A stretch of DNA of 46,024 bases from Teratosphaeria epicoccoides (taxonomy: Eukaryota; Ascomycota; Dothideomycetes; Mycosphaerellales; Teratosphaeriaceae). Below the pieces are notes generated by a model that made no database searches, was not told where the DNA came from, and saw nothing but the letters and a program-made list of their open reading frames with translations. This document shows positions 10,567-19,766 of the stretch, piece by piece; within the stretch, counting starts at the first letter, position 1, and every line of letters begins with the position of its first letter. The stretch is taken from positions 1-46,024 of the forward strand of contig JADDMT010000184.1 of assembly GCA_021401465.1 (NCBI GenBank), in the 5' to 3' direction. A program made the translations under genes and the position numbers.

Positions 10567-10926
10567 TAATACGGTTAATACTAGGGGGCTATTAGAACCG
10601 CATAGGTTCCGATGCCTGCCCTTAGCATGTAGTAACTCTACTATATATAGCAAGGAGGTCCTTCGTACATACGTAAGCTTGTATGTTGTCTAAGTAGGAT
10701 TAATGGTTAACGTAGGATGCCCCTATGTCACTAACCCTACGATACCTCTACAGGGATAGGCTCAGACATGCTTTCCCTAATTAAGGGGCGTCAGGGGTTA
10801 TAAGTACCCTTAGCGCTACCTCTGCGATAAGCAGAAAGCAGCGCTATCTTGTACCTATTAAAAGGTTAGATTACTCTGTCATACTACGAGATATTTTCAT
10901 ATTATATAGCATATACATCTATATTA
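10567..10926 (+). repeat. Family A LTR (3' LTR of A3)
   Basis: A 360-bp reverse-complement match to the other family A LTRs. The termini have been mutated from TG...CA to TA...TA. Immediately upstream is the polypurine tract AGGAGGAGGGG. Confidence 0.88.
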
Positions 10927-12188
10927 CTCTCTACCTCTCCTCTCCTCTACTCTAGACACTTTACTTCGACAAGGTCTAATATCTCTACTAGTACTTAGCC
11001 TAGAGATAATAGTACCCTGTAGAAGGTTCTTGTAATAGACACTAGCATTATACCTTTACTACTATACATTACTTATAGCTACCTATTTACTAACACTACT
11101 ACTACTATGTAGCTAAGTAGTAGAACCCTTTCAAGATTAGCAAGTAGTACATAGCTGCCTTCGTTTGCTAATAAGGCTACTTGTCTGTTATTACTAGGAC
11201 ATTAGGCTATAATATTAGCCTTGCTATAGTCTTAGCAGGGTTTCCTGCCTATGCTAGTAGTAGCAGATAAAGATGTAGGATTAGCTTGCCCTGCTATAGG
11301 ATAATAGGCTACTAGTAGTAGTACTACTTTAGCTAGCAAAGTTAGTAGTACTACTATAGTTACTTTAATGTTAATAACTATAGAGCTTAAGATCTTGTAT
11401 ACTACGCATACGTAACTATAGGATAATCAAAATTGTTAGCATTGTGTTTAAGAGGTATATAGGCTGTAAACTGTTTCTACATAGTAAAAAGTAGCAGGTA
11501 AATTTAACGTCTGCCTAATAACCTAGGGTATAAGACTACATGTACTATGCATAATATTACTAAATGTAGGTAAGGTCTATCCCTACATAGCGAGATGCAC
11601 CCTATAGCAAGACACTTCTTAACTTCTAAACTATCTCTTATAATCTAAACATTTGAAATATATTCTAGTCTTACTATGTAGACCTTATTCTACTTAGATG
11701 CTATATTGTAGATTAATTTGAATATAGTCTTAGCATACCTTAATTATACTATGTCCTTGTAGATTATGCTAGGGTTTACTATTCTACACTCTACTATTAC
11801 GTAAGTAGATAACAGTCTGTTAAAGAGAAAGCCTAGTGTTAGTAGTATCTCATACTATTAGAAGAGAATGCTATTATTACGTATATATTATAACTGTCTA
11901 AGCTTAGCTACCTATATAAAGTAACGCTAGTCCCTATGTAAAGTAACATACTATGCTATAGGGAAGAACTATAGTCCTAGCTACTCTATGTAGTGTAGAT
12001 AGGCATTATGTAGCTTAGGCGCTAGCTATGGCGTAAGGCTTCTATAGGCGTTCCTACGTTACAGAGTAATCTATAGAAGAAGCTTAGTAAAAGGCAGAGT
12101 TATATAAGAGGAAGCAGGTAATAGAGAAAGATAGGACAAATTGCATGCTAAATTACTACATAGTGTTTGCTTTGTTTACGTCACATCC
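10927..12188. other. RIP-eroded, gene-free DNA
   Basis: TA-rich sequence with dense TAG/CTA triplets in every frame. No ORF longer than about 50 codons and no recognisable domain was found. It is probably a decayed transposon of a family not otherwise present in the window. It ends abruptly at about 12130-12180, where base composition becomes normal. Confidence 0.6.
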
Positions 12189-13025
12189 CTAGTCTAGATC
12201 CTTAGTGTCTCTAAAGGTACTCTGCCAAACATCCTGTAAATCCATCTGCATTTCATTAGCAGTATGATATTCCCCTTTCCAACACTTTTGCACTATTTCT
12301 TCGCCAGGAATCTGCCTCATCTTTGGCATTCGTCCAAGCTCCGGCCACTCACTTGCCGAGGCACATTCGAGCTCGTACTGTTCCCAGTGAAGAAGTGAGC
12401 AAATAACCAATCCCAATCGGAGAAGGTCTAGTTTGATAGACCATTCGTCGAACTCGCTTCCGACAATATCTACTTCTTCTGGAAGCAGGATACTGTTTGC
12501 AAAGTCAATAATCTGAACGTGCATGTCCTGGTCGAGCAGAAGGTTCCGAAGGCTGATGTCAAAGATGAGCACCCGACGTTGGTGACAATGGCCGAGGATT
12601 TCAACCACTTGAGAGATCCACTGTAACCTGTGGAGCCATGAGGGGACCCTCTGCTGGCTTAGGCGATCGGCCAAGGATCCATTCGGATAATACGCCAGCT
12701 CAATGCCGACGGTCGAGGCTTGGAAGCACTTCGCAACTCCAGGAACATCTCGCAGCCGGAAATATACCTCTTTCTCGTTGTCAAGATCGTGCTTATGATA
12801 TTCGTTGTCCGGATCCTGCTGTACGTCCCCGCTTGGGTGCCACCAGCCCCGCAATTTTGGTGCTTTCAGGACAGTTGTCTCCGAGACGCGGAAAACGAAG
12901 CCGTCTATGCCGTTCCCGACGAGCAGCGCAGAGTCCATCCTTTGACCATTTTCAAGCACGATACATGGCGTGACGTGCTTTGGACATTTGCTGGATGCCG
13001 CATCTTTGTTTTCGGTTTGTGGCAT
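12189..13025 (-). CDS. Fungal protein kinase-like protein
   Basis: Single-exon gene of 278 residues, ATG 13025 to TAG 12189. Kinase landmarks appear in order: glycine loop GNGIDGFVF (about residues 38-46), VLKAPK with the ATP-binding Lys (about 53-57), an acidic helix with NEKEVYF, the hinge ELAYYPNGSL, catalytic loop FDISLRNLLL (Asp and Asn present, HRD replaced by IFD), and IIDFANS in place of DFG. DISxRN plus DFA is a pattern I associate with fungus-specific kinase-like families, so loss of DFG need not mean loss of activity. The C-lobe is short (ends near residue 278). It is the first intact gene after the RIP-mutated left flank. Substrate unknown; phosphotransferase activity is inferred. 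Confidence 0.8.
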   Translation of the reverse strand: MPQTENKDAASSKCPKHVTPCIVLENGQRMDSALLVGNGIDGFVFRVSETTVLKAPKLRGWWHPSGDVQQDPDNEYHKHDLDNEKEVYFRLRDVPGVAKCFQASTVGIELAYYPNGSLADRLSQQRVPSWLHRLQWISQVVEILGHCHQRRVLIFDISLRNLLLDQDMHVQIIDFANSILLPEEVDIVGSEFDEWSIKLDLLRLGLVICSLLHWEQYELECASASEWPELGRMPKMRQIPGEEIVQKCWKGEYHTANEMQMDLQDVWQSTFRDTKDLD

Positions 13026-13730
13026 GCGTGGATCGTAAGTGCTTGATTTTTGGTATAGGGTTAGTGCTTAGTGTAAGGAACCAAGTTTTAGCGGAGGAAC
13101 GTGTTTTGAAGTGCTAGTGCGAACTGATCCGGAGTAGCAAAAGTCATGAAGCCCAGATTTCCACTATTTTTGTCAAACCACGTACATCGCTAAACAATCG
13201 CGTCAATCCTTTTATTACCAGGTCGAAAGCGAAAGAGGTCTAAACCAGACGAAGACATATCTGAGCCACAGCCGATAACTGCAGGTGCCCAGACCGAGAG
13301 CGTGTCGATAACAACCACCAGCCAAATACAAATAGGTGAATCATCATATCTAGACGATTGGATGGTGCAAGGACCTTACAGAGCCCCGGTGGCGCGAATG
13401 TGGTAGCAGAAGGCTCGTGAAGGCCACAGCGAGCATCACGAAACCTCTGTAACTCAAAAAAGAATCTCAATTCCGGTCGGATCGCTGTCTTAGACCATTT
13501 TCCCGTCCCTCTCCCTCCGAGCCTCCCTCCCTCCCTGTTTCAGCCGCAGCTAACAATGTTCAGTCTCTCTGAGAGATACGGAACAGCATACCCGCGAACA
13601 CATGTTTGTATGTGGCGTCGAGGCCGACTTGCCCACCAATATTGCGCTTTTAGCGGCCGGTCCTCATGGGCTGAGCTTCGGCCTGTTACTGTTCAGCTCC
13701 TATAGATGAGCATGCTACTTGATGTTCGTA
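13026..13730. other. Intergenic, no supported gene
   Basis: Normal composition. A 76-codon minus ORF at 13240-13470 has no domain or coding signature. A pyrimidine-rich tract (CCCTCTCCCTCCGAGCCTCC) lies near 13506. This region probably holds the promoter of the kinase gene. Confidence 0.5.
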
Positions 13731-13928
13731 CTAACCTTCCTGCAAGCAGGCAGGACATTTGATTTGTCGATTGGTGCTTGAGGCTTTCGTAGATGATGTC
13801 TTGTCCTCACACGGTGTGCCGCGGAGAGCAGCAGCTTCACACCAGTGAATTATCGCGTCGGAAGGGACATCCGCGCGATGTCCACACTTGATGTATCTCA
13901 CCGGGGCAGGATATTCGACCCAGCACAT
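13731..13928 (-). CDS. Small CGH-type zinc-binding-like protein
   Basis: 65 residues, MCWVEYPAPVRYIKCGHRAD at the start and KCPACLQEG at the end. Potential metal ligands are Cys2, Cys15, His17, His28, Cys30, Cys40, Cys58 and Cys61, resembling a RING or zinc-ribbon arrangement. Small proteins with a Cys near the N-terminus, a central CGH and a terminal CPxC are common in Pezizomycotina and mostly uncharacterised. The frame is open upstream of the ATG (another CxxC), so an earlier exon is possible. A TATATA tract at about 13979-13985 fits a promoter. Function unknown. Confidence 0.45.
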   Translation of the reverse strand: MCWVEYPAPVRYIKCGHRADVPSDAIIHWCEAAALRGTPCEDKTSSTKASSTNRQIKCPACLQEG

Positions 13929-14192
13929 GGTGTAACCACAAGTGATACAGCTTAGAGGTATTAGGGAGGTGACAATAGCTATATATGAGCCAAGTCGAGG
14001 AATAGCACGACCCGTGTCATTTCACCAGCTACGTGTTGCAACAGATACCAAGCTGTACACTCGGTTTCGGCCTTGAATCAAGAGCAGCCGTGGTTCTGAA
14101 CGTGCTTTCCGCTCGCTGTCTGACAGTATTCGCGACAGTGGCACCTGTCATCCTCGCGCACGCCAAATACCCAGAGTGCCTCAATATCACCG

Positions 14193-14705
14193 TCAGCCTG
14201 GAGATCTACCATAATGGAGATCTACCATAATGTTGGCTTTGCCCTCAGTGACCTCCATATGCTTCCCGTCGTCGTCGTCGCCCGTGAGCACCCGGATGCC
14301 GAAGATTGCCTCAACACCAAGTTGACTAAACAGGGCGAGGCCGCGCTCTATGAAATTGAGGTCGTCCGACCGCTGCTGTCCAAACTGAAATTCGTACGAA
14401 ACTGCACCGTTGTTGTACAAGCGGTAGGAGCGCGGTTTAACAAAGCTACCGTACTTGGGTACGGTATCTTCAAAGCTCTCCCCGAAAGTCCAAGCAGTGG
14501 ATTGAGGGCCATATTCAACGAGGCGTTGATCCTCACCAATTGGGAAGTGTTTGTGAAGTAAAGTAACGCCGTAACGCTCATGTTGTTCGTTTTCAATAAA
14601 GAACTGCCGGATCTGGCCCATCAGGGTTTTCTTTGTGGCCTCGTCCACACGACCGGATGCCGCTAGTAGGCCAGGGAGCGAGTCGAAGGCTGCTGGAGTA
14701 TACAT
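14193..14705 (-). CDS. Unknown protein, GxxLLHxH family, C-terminus frameshifted
   Basis: 170 residues from ATG 14705. It is a paralogue of the gene at 19137. Shared features are YGVTLLHKHFPIG against FGISLLHRHQELA, the spacing to an Ala/Gly-Tyr-Glu segment (GAVSYEF against FVPYEY), a Leu-rich helix, then a GIxxxxG segment and a late EG motif. Near the C-terminus a 16-bp tandem duplication (14200-14231) shifts the frame and stops translation at 14193. Counting only one repeat copy, the frame would run to TGA 14078-14080, 203 codons, close to the paralogue's 209, and includes a DGDI motif matching PGDI in the paralogue. So this copy is recently truncated. I do not recognise the family; no catalytic motif is obvious beyond the conserved His pair. 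Confidence 0.7.
   Translation of the reverse strand: MYTPAAFDSLPGLLAASGRVDEATKKTLMGQIRQFFIENEQHERYGVTLLHKHFPIGEDQRLVEYGPQSTAWTFGESFEDTVPKYGSFVKPRSYRLYNNGAVSYEFQFGQQRSDDLNFIERGLALFSQLGVEAIFGIRVLTGDDDDGKHMEVTEGKANIMVDLHYGRSPG
14200..14231. repeat. 16-bp tandem duplication causing a frameshift
   Basis: GGAGATCTACCATAAT occurs twice without a gap (14200-14215 and 14216-14231). Sixteen is not a multiple of three, so it breaks the frame of the gene at 14193-14705. Confidence 0.95.
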
Positions 14706-15344
14706 GGTGTCGTTCGGGACTAGAAGATACTCTGAGATGAATCAACCATTGCGTTAGTTAGTCAACATCATAAGTTAACTGAGGAAACGCGTACCAAATC
14801 CAACAGGAAGTCAAAAGATGTCGCTAGAGTTGGAGAGTTTGTGCTTTAATCGCGAATGATCTTGTGGGAATGTGGGAGAATGTGGGAACTGATGTCGGGG
14901 ACCCATGCACTGCACGTCTTAGATTGCAGCGCGTGATGTCCAACCACTCGTGATAGCACTGATGACGGTGGGTTTGTCCCTACATTGCCTTGTTTGGCGT
15001 TGCCTGGTACATCTTCATCCCGGGAAACCCAATCGAGAGCCGAAAGGACAAAACGTCCTGAAGAAGCGCCGCTATGCTTCCGATTTTGCGTGACTTCCCC
15101 AAGAAGCGTACTTACGGTTGTACCTGCTGCTTTCGCACCCTTTCCGCTGATCCCGATTGTGGACGCAGAGAGCTGCCACCCTCCAAACACTACGGAAGCA
15201 AACTGGATAGGAACCTCAGGAGCGCCCGATACAAAGGCGAGCCCCAGACTACGAATTCATTGATCCTTTGATGGTCTGTATCAACTCCAATCAAAAGTAC
15301 TGCGCCCCATTGACATGCTCTGACAGCAAATAGGTAGTTGTCTG
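14706..15344. other. Intergenic or undetermined minus-strand exon(s)
   Basis: On the minus strand 14846-15230 an open stretch reads protein-like (LAFVSGAPEVPIQFASVVFG, GWQLSASTIGISGKGAKAAG) and holds a strong donor GTAAGT near 15113 with a CTTCTTCAG acceptor near 15056. However, no ATG or upstream exon could be placed with confidence. It may be the remnant or 3' exon of a gene convergent with nothing visible. Function cannot be stated. Confidence 0.25.
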
Positions 15345-16031
15345 TTACGCTCGTTCCTCCTTGCACTCCCGTAGCATACTCGAGATAGGGCCGTAAGGCG
15401 TCGACACCTCGCCAGAAATCGTAAAACCGTACTTTTTATAGGCTCCTACAGCGCCTGGTGAAGCCATAACGAAGCATGTACAGTCGTCCGCGTCCGCTTC
15501 TCGGCAAAACTGCTCCAGAAGCGCTGACCCAATGCCTCGCCTTTGATAGTTCGGACATACTGCAATGCTTGTAAGGCCTGGCACTGGTTAGTCATCAGTT
15601 AATGCGTCAATATGGAGCGCTCACCTACGCATGACGTTTTGGCGCCCCGCCAGAGCTTGTTGTCTTTCAGTACGCAGTCGAGCGCTAATATTGGACCACG
15701 CTTCTACTTGTAGGCTCCGAGGAAACTTCATGCGTTCTGGCGGTCTCTCTGGGGTGACACGTTTCTCCTGCGGGAGAGGTCGCATCCAAATTGCCACGGC
15801 AAGCGGTTGGCCATTTGAATCACAAGCTTTGCGGACGAATGTGCCAGGCGTTGATAATGCTTCCAACATGCCTTCAATCTCCCAGAGTATACATTCCTCC
15901 TCTTCTTCTCCATCACTGTAGCAGAACATGATTCGCTGCAGAGGGTCGAGGGTCATGGCTGGGTGTTGGCATTGTCGTACTAGGATTTCAGCCTCCTCAA
16001 CTGCACATTCGCGGACATGCCATAACGCCAT
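15345..16031 (-). CDS. GNAT-family N-acetyltransferase
   Basis: Two exons: 16031-15629 and 15583-15345, with a 45-nt intron (15584-15628, GTAGGT...CTGATGACTAACCAG). The joined product is 213 residues. Joining restores NVMLPGLTSIAVCPNYQRRG then IGSALLEQF, the GNAT motif A (V.P.yQrrGiG) that binds acetyl-CoA pyrophosphate. Later come VGAYKKYGF and ISSML, matching motif B (Y.k.GF). The N-terminal half (WHVRECAVEEAEILVRQC) fits the usual GNAT opening strand and helix. I chose the ATG at 16031 because it places that strand at the start; an in-frame ATG at 16121 would add 30 residues with no domain content. Substrate not deducible; small-molecule acetylation is likely. Confidence 0.78.
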
Positions 16032-17167
16032 GAGCGGTAGCTTGATGGCGCATAGTATAGAACACGATCTTCCTATCCTGGGCGTGTAAGAAGAATCGAA
16101 CCGGCTTTGCTCGTAGCTCATACAGAGTGGAATAACAATATATTTGTAGAGAGCCGCTTGCGCAGACGCGCTAGAACTAGCGCGCCGAACGGTTTCGTTC
16201 TAGCGCCACCGCCCGCAGCCGAGCCGCACAGTTGCTGGGCCGTGCTCGGTTTGAAGGACCGCGGTCCCTCTAGCTCCATCAGGAAGAACGCACCGTTCGC
16301 TTCAGAGGCGAGATTCAACTCGAATATGTCGAGTCTATCATGGATTGAGGTACAACAGCCTAGCATGCAACGGGAATATCAGAACCGACCCTCATTACAA
16401 CCCGCTGTTGCCGGCGCACCTATGCTTCCTAACAATGATTGACAATCAGGAATTCCACAACGGTTCCAAAGATTGGCAAGTATCGATGCTGCGAAGAAGA
16501 GCAGTAATGAGCAAGCTGCCGTGAAGGCGAATGGCCACTCCGAAGTCATCGGAATAATCTAACTAGAACTCGACGAATATGATCTTGGCACGGAACGGCG
16601 AGGTGGGATGAAGCCAAGAGAGGCTCTTCTCCAAGTGCCTCGTTCTCCTGCGTTCTCCTGAATGAAGTGATGTGAGAGATCTCAGACCAGTGTCAGGAAG
16701 TAAGGGTGACAGGGAGATCATCAAATGGTGGCCGCGAGAGAAAAGGATATTCTATTTACCCTGTATGCGACGAGTCTTCGCCGCTGTTACAACAGCCAGT
16801 CGCAGCATGAGTGTCGTCCCATCGCCTGTCGCACGGATACCGCGAGGCGAAGCTAGTGATACCACACGGAAATACCAGTGCGAGAACATCTTGCCTTTCC
16901 CTGTACTGGACTGATGGTCTTGAGCGTTCCAATGTCCTACATGTAAAATGGAAGCAGAGAGTCACTGAGACACGTCAGCGACCAGGCAAATGCAATGGCC
17001 GAATGAAGTAGGTTCAAAGAACGGCAGCACAGACGCCATCCTTCACTGTTTGTGATTTTCGCATCTGCTTTGCCTTGAGCTAGTCCAAAAGAAGAGCAGG
17101 TGCACTGAACCTGCACTATTTACGTTTCGCTCTACCTCAGCTACGCCCAATTCAAGAATACTTTCTG
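16032..17167. other. Intergenic
   Basis: No supported gene. Contains an 8-bp-arm palindrome CGCGCTAG-AA-CTAGCGCG (16167-16184) and CpG-rich DNA upstream of the acetyltransferase. ORFs of 80-111 codons here overlap on both strands, lack domains and are judged chance. Confidence 0.5.
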
Positions 17168-18367
17168 ATGGACACACGTATTGATGGCTTTGTTGGTTCC
17201 CTCGAAGAATATGTTGCATACCTTGAGCAAGAGCTTCTGTCGTCGAGACGGCAAAATCGCCCTGTTACTGGCCACGCAGTGCCCTCCACGCCTAGCTCCA
17301 GCGTACCTGAACACTCTGCTTGCGATCCTGGCGATGTGGAATCAACGCAGTCCAGCGCATCTGGCTCACGTAAACCTGAGAATACTGCTTGCGAACACAG
17401 AGAATTGATATTAACAAGGCCCTACGAAACAACAGGACCCTGCGAAACAACAAGACCCCCCAAGAAGCGGCTGAAAGGCCCGCGTGAGCTGGAATTTGTT
17501 ATACTCGATCCCAACACTATCACGCGGAATCCGGTGAAAGGATATACATCGGCTCCGCGATGGAAGCACAACGCAGACACATTGATCGCAGAGACTCCGA
17601 AAGCCGCAGACTGGTATGAATCATTGAGAAAGCTAGGAATCTACGATATCATGCGCAACGGCCAGGCTGTAGCTTACCTCATAGCGGTTGACAATCAGTC
17701 TCCTACCCTACCTCGCAGTTCAGCTTCACTAGGATCCAGTATTTCCGATCGCCTCAAAGGTTATGCCCTAGCTGCTGCGCAAAGGGGATCAGCAGCTGCG
17801 ACTGCGCTGAAGCTCGCTAACTTTCAGAAATTTCTTGTTCTATCAGCATGTTACGTGCTGCGACAATCAAATGAGGAGGACTGTACCTGGGATGTGATAA
17901 GCTTGTGTGTAGGACATAAAGTGACACAGAGCCGTGGCGAGGAACTTCTTAAGACTTGTCGTTTTGTGAATAGGCTGCTCCACACGCTATACGCCCAAGG
18001 GTGGGGTCTTCGAGGTTGCGAGATTTTCCTCCTTTGTAAGTCAGGTGTTCACTCGACATGAAAGCGAATTGACATCAGCTCTGCCACGCGAAGGAAAAAA
18101 GCCTTCGACTCTTTACAGATTCCATCTGCACACGAGAATTCACGAAGCTTTCGGAGACACCCCAGCAGTGGACGTCGCTCTTTGTACCCATTTTCGTGGA
18201 TTATATGATCGGAGGGAGCATCACGTCTGCAAGTCTTCTACCGACTAGTAGAAGGTTTCTAATTTGCCTGCAGGATCGATCGGATCAGTGAACTGCTCGG
18301 ATATACAGACTCCTACTTCACTCGAGACAATCCATGGCAATATCTGCGAGAGCATTCGCGAGACTAG
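17168..18367 (+). CDS. Unknown spliced protein, coiled-coil N-terminus
   Basis: Proposed exons 17168-18035, 18079-18232 and 18274-18367, total 1116 nt, 371 residues. Introns of 43 nt (GTAAGT...CATCAG) and 41 nt (GTCTTC...CTGCAG) keep the frame. The second removes two in-frame TAGs and joins HHVCK to IDRISELLGYTDSYF. The first 30 residues are an amphipathic helix (SLEEYVAYLEQELLSSRRQ). A Ser/Pro/Thr-rich linker follows, then PPKKRLKG, a possible nuclear signal. The globular part starts at ELEFVILDPNTITRNP and continues with WYESLRKLGIYDIM and an Ala-rich helix. Its stop is 31 bases from that of the converging gene at 18399. I do not recognise the family. Without the last intron the product would end at 18248 (345 residues). 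Confidence 0.62.
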
Positions 18368-18398
18368 TAGTCCGTTGAGCGAGCCAAGCTTACTTGAT

Positions 18399-18991
18399 TT
18401 AAATGTCAATCCAAAAGAGAATCGCCAGTCCGCCTCCTGTAGGTGGAACTAGTATTTTATCCTTTCCATCGATGCAGACGTCTTGCCCAGCGCGTAGGTC
18501 CACGAAGAAGCCATTGCCAAGCCCAAGATCTCCAAGTGCTATGCAAACCATTGTTTGCGGTTCACCGTCTATGCTAGGATCCACCCGCCGTGGCCAAGAC
18601 TCCGAGAGAGCTTTGAAACGATACACGCCGAACGCACGTACTAACGACCGGTTTGCTGGCTTCGCAGGCCGCTGCACATGTTCTGCAGCTCGTCTAACAT
18701 TGCTCTCATCCTGTATCGTAGACGTCAGTTCTCTGTGGTGACCGACGCGTGCCTCGCACGTACTTCGACCCAAGTATCCACAATCTTGCCCACTTGCGGC
18801 GCCTCTTCGTGTCCCCTTTTCTTCAGCCTAACATACCACCACGATTTTGGATTTTCTTTGTAAAAGTCCCTCTCTTCTGCACCCTGGGCGAAATCTAATA
18901 TTTCGGCGACGGCAGTCTCACCAATGCCAGACCCAATGGATCTGGTAAATCGGTTTGCTTGTACTGTAATGCCTGTCAAGTACGTGGTCAT
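18399..18991 (-). CDS. Unknown spliced protein of 179 residues
   Basis: Exons 18991-18764 and 18710-18399, separated by a 53-nt phase-0 intron (GTACGT donor, CTGAC branch, ATACAG acceptor). Splicing joins KIVDTWVE to DESNVRRAAEHV and turns two overlapping ORFs into one. The N-terminus is MTTYLTGITVQANRF, then ESxxW-type segments (YKENPKSWWYVRLKKRG). The C-terminal half holds RAFGVYRFKALSESW and a Gly-rich, hydrophobic end (VPPTGGGLAILFWIDI). No signal peptide, transmembrane helix or catalytic motif is clear. It converges on the 17168 gene and diverges from the gene at 19137, 145 bases away, so the two may share a promoter region. Family not recognised. Confidence 0.6.
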
Positions 18992-19136
18992 CGCAGTTGC
19001 AGCTTAGGTGAAAGTGCGTGGATGTGATCGTCGTAATCGCGAGTGGTTAGAAGGATGGCACGCGCGGGGTGACGCACAGACCTTATTTCCCGACCGCACA
19101 CGAACTCCGAAACCTTTTCTCACCCGTCCGCCAAAC

Positions 19137-19766
19137 ATGTACGACTCGATGGCTATAGACCATTGCGAGCGGTACAATCAACTCCACTCGATCGGGCACC
19201 AGAAGAAAACCCTCGAGCGATGCGATTTCCTGGACATACTATGGTCTGTTGCACAAGTTCTGCACAGGCACGGCGCCCACGCAAAATTTGGCATCAGCCT
19301 CCTCCACAGGCATCAGGAATTGGCTCCGGGGTGCGCGATGGTTCATTCTCGCGATCTGCCAGGCGAAGATATATGTACCATGGAGCCACGCGGTAAACGC
19401 CAGATATTTCCTTACGCATACCACTTCGACTGCGGCGAATTCGTACCGTACGAGTACTCATCAACCCAAACTCCTACTCCCGAGAAGCCCCTCTTGGCCG
19501 AGCTTGCTACTCTACTCGAGAGTCGAGACATCTGCCAGCTGATCGGCATATTTCATGTCAAGTCGCCTGGCGCGCCGTGGAGGGAACAGATGCTATGTAG
19601 TGGAACAGAAGGGACTATCGCCAAACAATTGTCCACTGGGGAAGGTCTGTCGCCTGGCGATATCGTCACGGAATGGGTCGTACGGGAAGGCATCCTCGGT
19701 GTTGAGCTGCAGGCTCACAAAGGATGTACCGACACTGAGGCCGGTCATAAGAGAACACAAGACTAA
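19137..19766 (+). CDS. Unknown protein, GxxLLHxH family
   Basis: 209 residues from ATG 19137 (MYDSMAID). An upstream in-frame start would add 43 residues rich in Arg with no similarity to the paralogue, so it was not chosen. It is homologous to the minus gene at 14193-14705: both open with MY, share FGISLLHRH / YGVTLLHKH at about residues 52-60, a Tyr/Phe-Glu-Tyr strand (FVPYEYSS), a Leu-rich helix (LLAELATLLES), a GI segment (LIGIFHVKS) and a terminal EG...GDIVTEWVVREG region. The paired His residues in LLHRH suggest a metal- or ligand-binding site, but this is inference. This copy looks intact. Role unknown. Confidence 0.68.
   Translation: MYDSMAIDHCERYNQLHSIGHQKKTLERCDFLDILWSVAQVLHRHGAHAKFGISLLHRHQELAPGCAMVHSRDLPGEDICTMEPRGKRQIFPYAYHFDCGEFVPYEYSSTQTPTPEKPLLAELATLLESRDICQLIGIFHVKSPGAPWREQMLCSGTEGTIAKQLSTGEGLSPGDIVTEWVVREGILGVELQAHKGCTDTEAGHKRTQD

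Larger units (their letters stand above)
9438..10926 (+). mobile_element. Family A copy 3 (A3), 3' end only, reversed relative to A1 and A2
   Basis: The reverse complement of this stretch matches A2 from 30500 to about 31988: 3' LTR (10567-10926), polypurine tract just before 10567, the antisense promoter region and the first 331 bases of the antisense gene. Gag-pol would be on the plus strand and lies beyond the family B insertion, outside the window. It is more decayed than A1 and A2: even the antisense ATG has become ATA (9766-9768), so it is probably the oldest family A copy here. Confidence 0.85.

Noticed and set aside
12638..13046. Plus ORFs of 108-111 codons opposite the kinase gene
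   Set aside because: Antisense shadows of a gene with clear kinase motifs.
16107..17011. ORFs of 66-111 codons on both strands
   Set aside because: No domain and overlapping frames; probably intergenic.
17990..18367. AraC-like helix-turn-helix resemblance in ISELLGYTDSYFTRD of the 17168 gene
   Set aside because: Short match only, AraC regulators are bacterial, and the surrounding sequence does not fit.
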